From Morchella semilibera (Eukaryota; Ascomycota; Pezizomycetes; Pezizales; Morchellaceae), in contig WBVU01000003.1 of assembly GCA_009192285.1 (NCBI GenBank), positions 648,397 through 712,396 on the forward strand: 64,000 nucleotides of DNA, read 5' to 3'. Below, one piece after another: positions 58,641 through 64,000 of this stretch (positions within the stretch are counted from its first letter, which is position 1; each line of letters starts with the position of its first letter). The notes under the pieces were generated by a model. The model searched no databases and was not told the DNA's origin. It worked only from the letters and a program-made list of their open reading frames with translations. A program made the translations under genes and the position numbers.

Positions 58641-61248
58641 TCATGGCTCCGTTGTGGCCACCTTAATCCATGCCCAATCATTTCGAGTTGACCTTTTCCT
58701 AAATAATGCCTCTCCCGTACACCGTATATTGTGTATCTCGTAACTGTCAGGCTTCTGAAAAATTGATACTGGCACCTGTAAGCACTTAAAGCACCCCACC
58801 GGGCACTCCAGAAGGCTCAATAAGCCTTGTTCTCCCCGGCTCAGGCCCTGACCATATTCCGACAGCGCTCTTGCTAGTGTTCTTCTATTGATTTTAATCA
58901 TATCGGCGATATCAGATAATATGTGGGGTCCACCGTCGGGGGTCGACATCCTAGGTTCCGGGTGTTTATCATCGTCTAGGAATCTTTCGTTTGTCCTTTG
59001 TGGGTCCTCGTTTTTGAATACTTCCAACATGCCCCGGAGGCTCTCTCAATGGCTTGGGAGGCCCTCGTAATGTTCTGGAAGACTGACAACGATATCTTTT
59101 AGATTTAAGACCCGTATCTCTATAGCCATACGCCTTGAGTGGTAACCGAGAATCTGAACTGTTGCGTCGACCTTATTGGAGGCTGCATAAGCCATCTTAA
59201 TTTGTTGCCTATGAGCTAACTCGCTCACATCGGTTGAAAACATTGGAATATTACCAAATCGCTCTACATGCCCCCGGAAGTGTGAAAGAAGATGCATTTT
59301 AATGAAGTTGAAATGAGAAGCCTCGCGAATTTCCTCAAGCTCCGCCAGGCCTCTGTCAATGCTTCCCGAGCCTTGCAGCGCCTTTGTTCGATCCTTTGCC
59401 TCTTTCCTTGTTCGTTTATCGGCTCTAAATTCCAGAAACACATCCTTATACTTGTGGAAATCTTCGAGATACCCTTGAAGATAGTCTAGTGTTTCTTTTG
59501 TATGCGTAGTGTACTGTGCCATCAAGTGGAAATCGATTAGTGACCGAACACACCTCAAGGATCTCCCGAAGTCGCTCTGCGAAGCTTTTGGGAGGTTCCA
59601 AAGAGCCACTGCAAAGGCTCCTAGAACTATCCGGCCGAGATGACGCATTTCTTTACCTTGCCATTGAGTAGTTGCCCGATAAGGGTTATTTGGTACAGCA
59701 AGCCCTGGGTAAGGCTTAATGGACGCCCAAGCTCGATCAAAATTCTCTAGCCGATTGTGTTTTTTCAAAAACGATTGAATCCATTCTATTATATGTTTCA
59801 ATAGGCCGAGATAAATATTATGCAACATATCTGGCTTGTGAAGATCATACACCTGAGCCTTCGGCAAGGCCCACAAAGCATTGTACAGAGTTTTGAAGGA
59901 TTTCGACACCAGGTATTCAACGGGTGCTGTATCTGACGTATCCTTCTTATAACGCTCTACCATTTTGATATATCGCTTCTGAATGCGTGGCGGGTTTTCT
60001 TGAAGGCTCCCCAGGCCCTTGAAATCAACAACTTCGCACCTAGGGCAGGCCTGATTGTTGAGTTTTAGCAGTGAGGCGTGTTCTGGTTGATCCATAATCC
60101 ATGTACATAGTATCGGATAACATAGGCGCACATAGCCATCAGCGCATGTTATAAGCTCACCCCTTTCCGCAGGGCCCTGAAGGCCTTCGAGAACCTCAGA
60201 GAGGACCTGGTGAAGGACCATCTGGCTCTCCCAACGGCGTTCGTTCGTACGCACTCCAACCTTTGGTGGCACTGGCAGTAGAGCTAGGAGTATGATCGCG
60301 TAATTAGAGGGTTTATTTCGTGTGTCCGAGGTGATATTGCCAATCGTTAGGTATACTGGCCAAGCCTTCTTGTCACCACTGAAATTAGTGAGGTGTGTTC
60401 CGTCTGATGCACATATTACTGGCACCACCGTTGATCCTTCTGGAAGGGTATTCTATAACATTTGTGAGGGGTTAGCGGAGGCTCCCTGAGCCTTCTAAGT
60501 AAGTGTTGCGAACCTGCATCTCCCACCACCAGTCTGCCGTGTGCATCTCCCCATACATCCGCTCCCCCATTTCATTGTATTCCATAATAGGTGAATACAC
60601 CAAGGACTCCCTAAATGCACGTTGTCCCAGAAGAAAACGCACTATATTCATAGGGTCCCTGTAGTAGTAAGGAATTTTCTGCCCGCCCATTTCGACCTCT
60701 GAGTGTATCCAACTCTCTTTTCCTAACCCCCCCATAGACGACATCTCGTCGAGGAGGCGTGCGAAGCCTCTACCAGTGCTGTAGGAGCCTTGTAGAGGGC
60801 GTACGGTGCGGAAGAAATCGTCTATTTGACCCTGAGATACATTTGATTGTAGGAACCAGCGCGATAACCGAAATTCCTCTGCTGATTCGAAAGGCTGCCA
60901 TGGGTTGATCAAAAGGCTTTCCGAGCCTTCATCATATCCCGTTGCGGTGAAAAGAGGCTCCCCTGCACCCTCGTATATGGTAGTTGCTAGATTGAACCGC
61001 GTGGATCCCAAAGTATGATCATCATTCGATTCAGTATCGGATTCGCTTTCGTCTGGTATGTTCAAATGTCCACCCTCGTGGGGACCTCCTGAGCCTTCGG
61101 GAAGGCTCCGAGAGCCCTCAACGGGAGTCCCTGAAAGCTGCCTGTCGTACCACCCGCGGGTCCGCGATGGGTGGGCTTTTGAGAGATGTCGATCGAAACT
61201 ACCAGCATTGGCGTAGCTCCGTATGCAAAATGGACATCGTGATCTCAT
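58641..61248 (-). pseudogene. Plavaka-type DNA transposase, one in-frame stop
   Basis: Model complement(58641..60452, 60514..61248) with a 61-nt intron (GTTCGC donor) joining WWWEMQ to NTLPEGSTVVPVICASDG. Features: N-terminal C2H2 finger CPFCIRSYANAGSFDRHL; LSRWFLQSNVSQGQIDDFF; the Plavaka hallmark GTHLTNFSGDKKAWPVYLT; CPRC zinc pair; DLHKPDMLHNIYLGLLKHII; and the C-terminal helical region HLLSHFRGHVERFGNIPMFS. A TGA at 59046-59048 follows GLPSH; the same frame continues to 58641 with a 130-residue tail. Plavaka elements are CACTA-like cut-and-paste transposons of fungi. Only one nonsense codon separates this copy from an open frame of about 840 codons. Terminal repeats were not identified. 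Confidence 0.8.
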
Positions 61249-61408
61249 TGCTGATAGTCAATATTGGTGGAGGCTTCAGAGGCTCTGGAGGCTTTGGAGA
61301 CTCTGGAGCCCCTGGGGGCTTCCTAAGCTTCCTAGGCTTGGGAGGCTTCGGGGAGGTTGGCACTCTAAATGGGCCCGTGCACCGATAGATCATATCTTAT
61401 CGCACTAA
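61249..61408. other. Repeat-rich leader upstream of Plavaka transposase
   Basis: Array of GGAGGCT/GGAGGCTT units (61266-61355), part of a motif (AGGCTC / GAGCCT) found throughout the Plavaka region. Confidence 0.5.
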
Positions 61409-62632
61409 CGTTCTGATCACAATATTCGAGTGACATCATATGATTCAATATGATGTTCAATTGTTACTCCAATATATGACGTAGTGAAGTTTGATCGAAG
61501 ATACCCCGCGTTCTCCTATTCTCCTACTTCTATCCCTATCCATCCCTAGGATCAATACACTGGCTCAAGCTTACTACACTATCTCCAAGTCTCTGGAAGC
61601 CTTCAAGAGTTTATAATACACGATATAAGATGGTATCTTATCCTCTCTATTGCTCTATATTCAAGCAATTGACATATATACAGGAGGCTTTTTTTTCCTC
61701 TTTCTATAAGTCGGCATCCAAACCGCACCCCTCACCAAACACCCCTGACAACACCCGGCAAGCCCTAAACAAGGCCAAAAATGAAGCCGCATATCCTCCT
61801 ATAGTGATAAAAACGCATCCAAAAAAACAGGGAGGTCGGACTATTAATCCCCGGGCAGTACATTGATAGTGAGAGCTCGGACTCCAGCCTTAGTTCAGCC
61901 TTTAGCAGTAGTGTTGCATCCTACATAGAGATCAAGTCAGAGGAAGAGATACCCCGGAGCACCCAGAAGGGAAAGTCGAAAACGTCTGAGGAGCCCCCGA
62001 AAAGCCCCGTTCTACGCCCTCCGGGATCCGAGCCTCAGGATCCGGGCCTTCAGGATCCAGGGCTCCCAAAGGGCTTATCGGTGGCCCCTGGCGCCCCCCA
62101 ACGACACCTACCCATAAGACTCGACGTTCCCTACCCCCCAGGTTAGACCCACAAGTCAGTGAAGCGGGGTCCAAAAGACCAAGGGGCCGCCTGAAATGGC
62201 AAACTACGAACAAACAGCCCAACCAAGTGACATTTGCCAGACACATACGACTGCCGGAGAATCTTGCACTTAGATAAAGATGGTATCTATAAGGCTCTAC
62301 GCAAAGAGCTCGCCGATGAGATGATAAGGACAGGGTGGGTGAATAAATCCAGCTCGGGCGATTCTTCATTCAATCATTTGTGCAAATATGCCATGGATCA
62401 CAAGGCCCTCACGAATTTGAAGCCCAAGTGGTTAGAAAAGACTTCAGAGGACTCTATAAAGATCCAAGCAGCCTTAGCCCATCTCATTGTAGATCCATCA
62501 CAGAAGAGGAAAAGGATAGACAAACGACATGACGAAGCTTTGGAAAGTGCGGTGGATAACGAGAGATATTACAAGATGGTACTCAAGTCCTGGGAGAATT
62601 TAGGAATACTCCAGGGCCGCATAACATGGTAA
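61409..62632 (+). mobile_element. Repeat copy X1 with unrecognised ORF
   Basis: Divergent from the Plavaka gene. Open pieces: 61630-61866 (ending PRAVH), a Ser/Glu-rich frame from about 61858 to 62140, a short segment with AT-hook-like PRGR near 62180, and 62234-62632 (YDCRRILHLDKDGIYKALRK ... NLGILQGRITW, stop 62630). The last is mostly helical, basic at the C-terminus (SQKRKRIDKRHDEAL), and I do not recognise the family. Intron positions are uncertain. The 5' part (FEGVTSYD-coding-free, TTCGAGTGAYATCAT; TAGTGAAGTTTGATC; AAGATGGTA; GCTCTATATTCAAGC) recurs at 63582-63815, which is why I call it a repeat. Confidence 0.5.
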
Positions 62633-63581
62633 TGTTATTGGTACCCCAGAGAAGGCTAATGCTCCATCCAAGCGAATACGTAACCGTCCATAAATGACTG
62701 GTAGGATGCACGTCGCTTACGCCATTTACGCGGCATTTACTCGAAAGTGATGTTATGTATGTATTTGCGCCCCTCGCTGCTGTTAAGCGAGTCCACGCCA
62801 ACTTCCAGGGAGCCCTAATTGGGCTGTTCGAGCCTTCTATGGGGCGATGTTCCATTCGGTCACTCCGGGGGCAGGGCAGCTTATCCCACAGGATCGGAAT
62901 AGGATGTGCGGATTCGGAGACGCAATCAGAGGCCTGGAAGAGGTATGGCTCAGGGCCACAGAGGCAAAACCCTTAAGGCTTTGTGCGGTGCTTCATAGGC
63001 CTTCGGCAATCGTAGCTGGGCCTACCCAAAGCCCCAAACGCCTTTACCAGAGGGATGGGATTACCTGACTGAGGACGATATTAATGATATAGAGCTTTTG
63101 GATTAGGAACTTGAAGGTTTGAATATACCCTATCCATGAACTTATCGGGGTGGGCATTATGGAATGCTCTTCCTGAATGGCATTTATATGAATCTTATTA
63201 TTCTGACTGAAACCACCTGTAGGTGCAGAGGATAAAACCAGCGACAATGGTGATAGGCTCGCAAACATCTGTAGGCAGTTTAGAAGGCTTGAGGAGCCTT
63301 CATTTGGGAATTGGAGTTTTTTGTTTTTGCACATGCAGTTCTTAATTTTACCCCGGTTACCTCTTTAGATCTTAGCAATAATTATATGATTTATCTTTTG
63401 TCTCCTGTGATCCCTGTCAATCTCCTGGGCTCTCCTGAGGGCTCGTCAAGCCCTGCTGATATCTCCGGAGACTACTGATGATTAAGCGAAACCTCCCAAG
63501 CGCTCCTGGGCAGGAGGCTCCTCGAGCCTTCAGGTGGCTTCAGAGGCCCTAGTTGGTACGCTTGGTGCCTCTGCTCTCCTG
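62633..63581. other. Spacer between repeat copies X1 and X2
   Basis: No gene recognised. At 63395-63480 a stretch (TTGTCTCCTG ... GGAGACTACTGATG) resembles the interior and end of the 137-bp MITE. AGCCTTC/GAAGGCT motifs continue here. Confidence 0.45.
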
Positions 63582-64000
63582 GTTCGAGTGATATCATGTG
63601 ATACAATATTCGCTATGTAGTGAAGTTTGATCATAGATAAACACCGCTCACCCGTTTTCATGTCTTCAAACCTACCACTTTCAAACCTGCCACTTTCAAA
63701 CATACGGTTCTTCAGGCCACTCGAGGCCTTTCAAGGCTTCGATCTTGAATTACTATACAATATTTAAGATGGTACAGTATCCACTCTAAAGCTCTATATT
63801 CAAGCCATTGACAGCCGCGGCTTTAAACGTCCCTTCAAATCTTAACACCTACCCCAAACCTCCAAAAAGGCCCCACAAACCCGGAAAAGACTCCAACCAT
63901 GCTACCACGCGGGAGACCAGCTGCTACGTGCAAGTGCACGACAATCTACGACTGCCGAAGAATCCTACAATTGACTGGAAAAGATGCTATCTATAAGGCT
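63582..64000 (+). mobile_element. Repeat copy X2, truncated by window end
   Basis: Shares with X1 the blocks TTCGAGTGAYATCAT, TAGTGAAGTTTGATC, AAGATGGTA and GCTCTATATTCAAGC and, at 63950-64000, a frame YDCRRILQL.GKDAIYKA matching YDCRRILHLDKDGIYKA of X1. It has an upstream PRGRPA segment (AT-hook-like). Confidence 0.55.

Noticed and set aside
1-64000. CRISPR arrays, rRNA or tRNA genes
   Set aside because: No regularly spaced identical repeats, no rRNA signature and no convincing A-box/B-box pair seen; GTTCGAACTC at 18357 lacks a cloverleaf.

Overview
The window reads as nuclear DNA of a filamentous ascomycete. Genes carry short (about 44-250 nt) GT-AG introns, the orthologues are typically fungal (SHO1, LAG1, OCH1, SPS19, dynactin p24), and spacers are full of homopolymers and microsatellites. 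The palindrome TACATGTA recurs in host spacers but I did not see it in the transposon block. The gene set together with very large gypsy nests fits a TE-rich Pezizomycete such as a truffle relative; that taxonomic guess is inference.

Left part (1-22 kb), a gene island: 3' end of an RRM protein (+, 1-512); peroxisomal 2,4-dienoyl-CoA reductase SPS19 with a SKL tail (-, 1635-2821); tRNA threonylcarbamoyladenosine dehydratase (-, 3404-5042); AVT-type vacuolar amino-acid transporter (+, 6155-8058); osmosensor SHO1 (+, 11368-12613); ceramide synthase LAG1 (-, 14634-16353); dynactin p24/RO10 (+, 17405-18093); OCH1-type alpha-1,6-mannosyltransferase (-, 19950-21212). These are housekeeping genes with no common pathway. 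Two of them (dehydratase and transporter) carry a single-base homopolymer frameshift.

Middle part (22.2-58.4 kb), a Russian-doll nest of Ty3/gypsy chromoviruses. A decayed Tc1/mariner transposase is split by a solo LTR. A truncated LTR next to it was hit by element B (23621-58366). Inside B sits element A-I (26165-54840, target duplication CCCTA). Inside A-I sits element D (29745-51112, AATGC). Inside D sits element C (36405-48785, TATAC). Inside C sits element A2 (37812-44035, GTATG). Two further solo LTRs of family D (one inverted) and four 137-bp palindromic MITE copies are embedded. Reading frames resume exactly across each junction. B, A-I and D decay mostly by C:G to T:A nonsense changes; A2 is almost intact.

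All four retroelement families share three features I worked out from sequence: pro-pol lies in the -1 frame relative to gag, with a slippery heptamer (clear in A, C and D, weaker in B) and a hairpin around the gag stop; the segment just after the 5' LTR is complementary to a segment downstream of the LTR TATA box (Tf1-type self-priming); and the integrase ends in a chromodomain.

Right part (58.4-64 kb): a Plavaka-type DNA transposase pseudogene (-, 58641-61248) and, divergent from it, a repeat carrying an unrecognised ORF (about 61409-62632), with a second copy starting near 63582 and running off the window.
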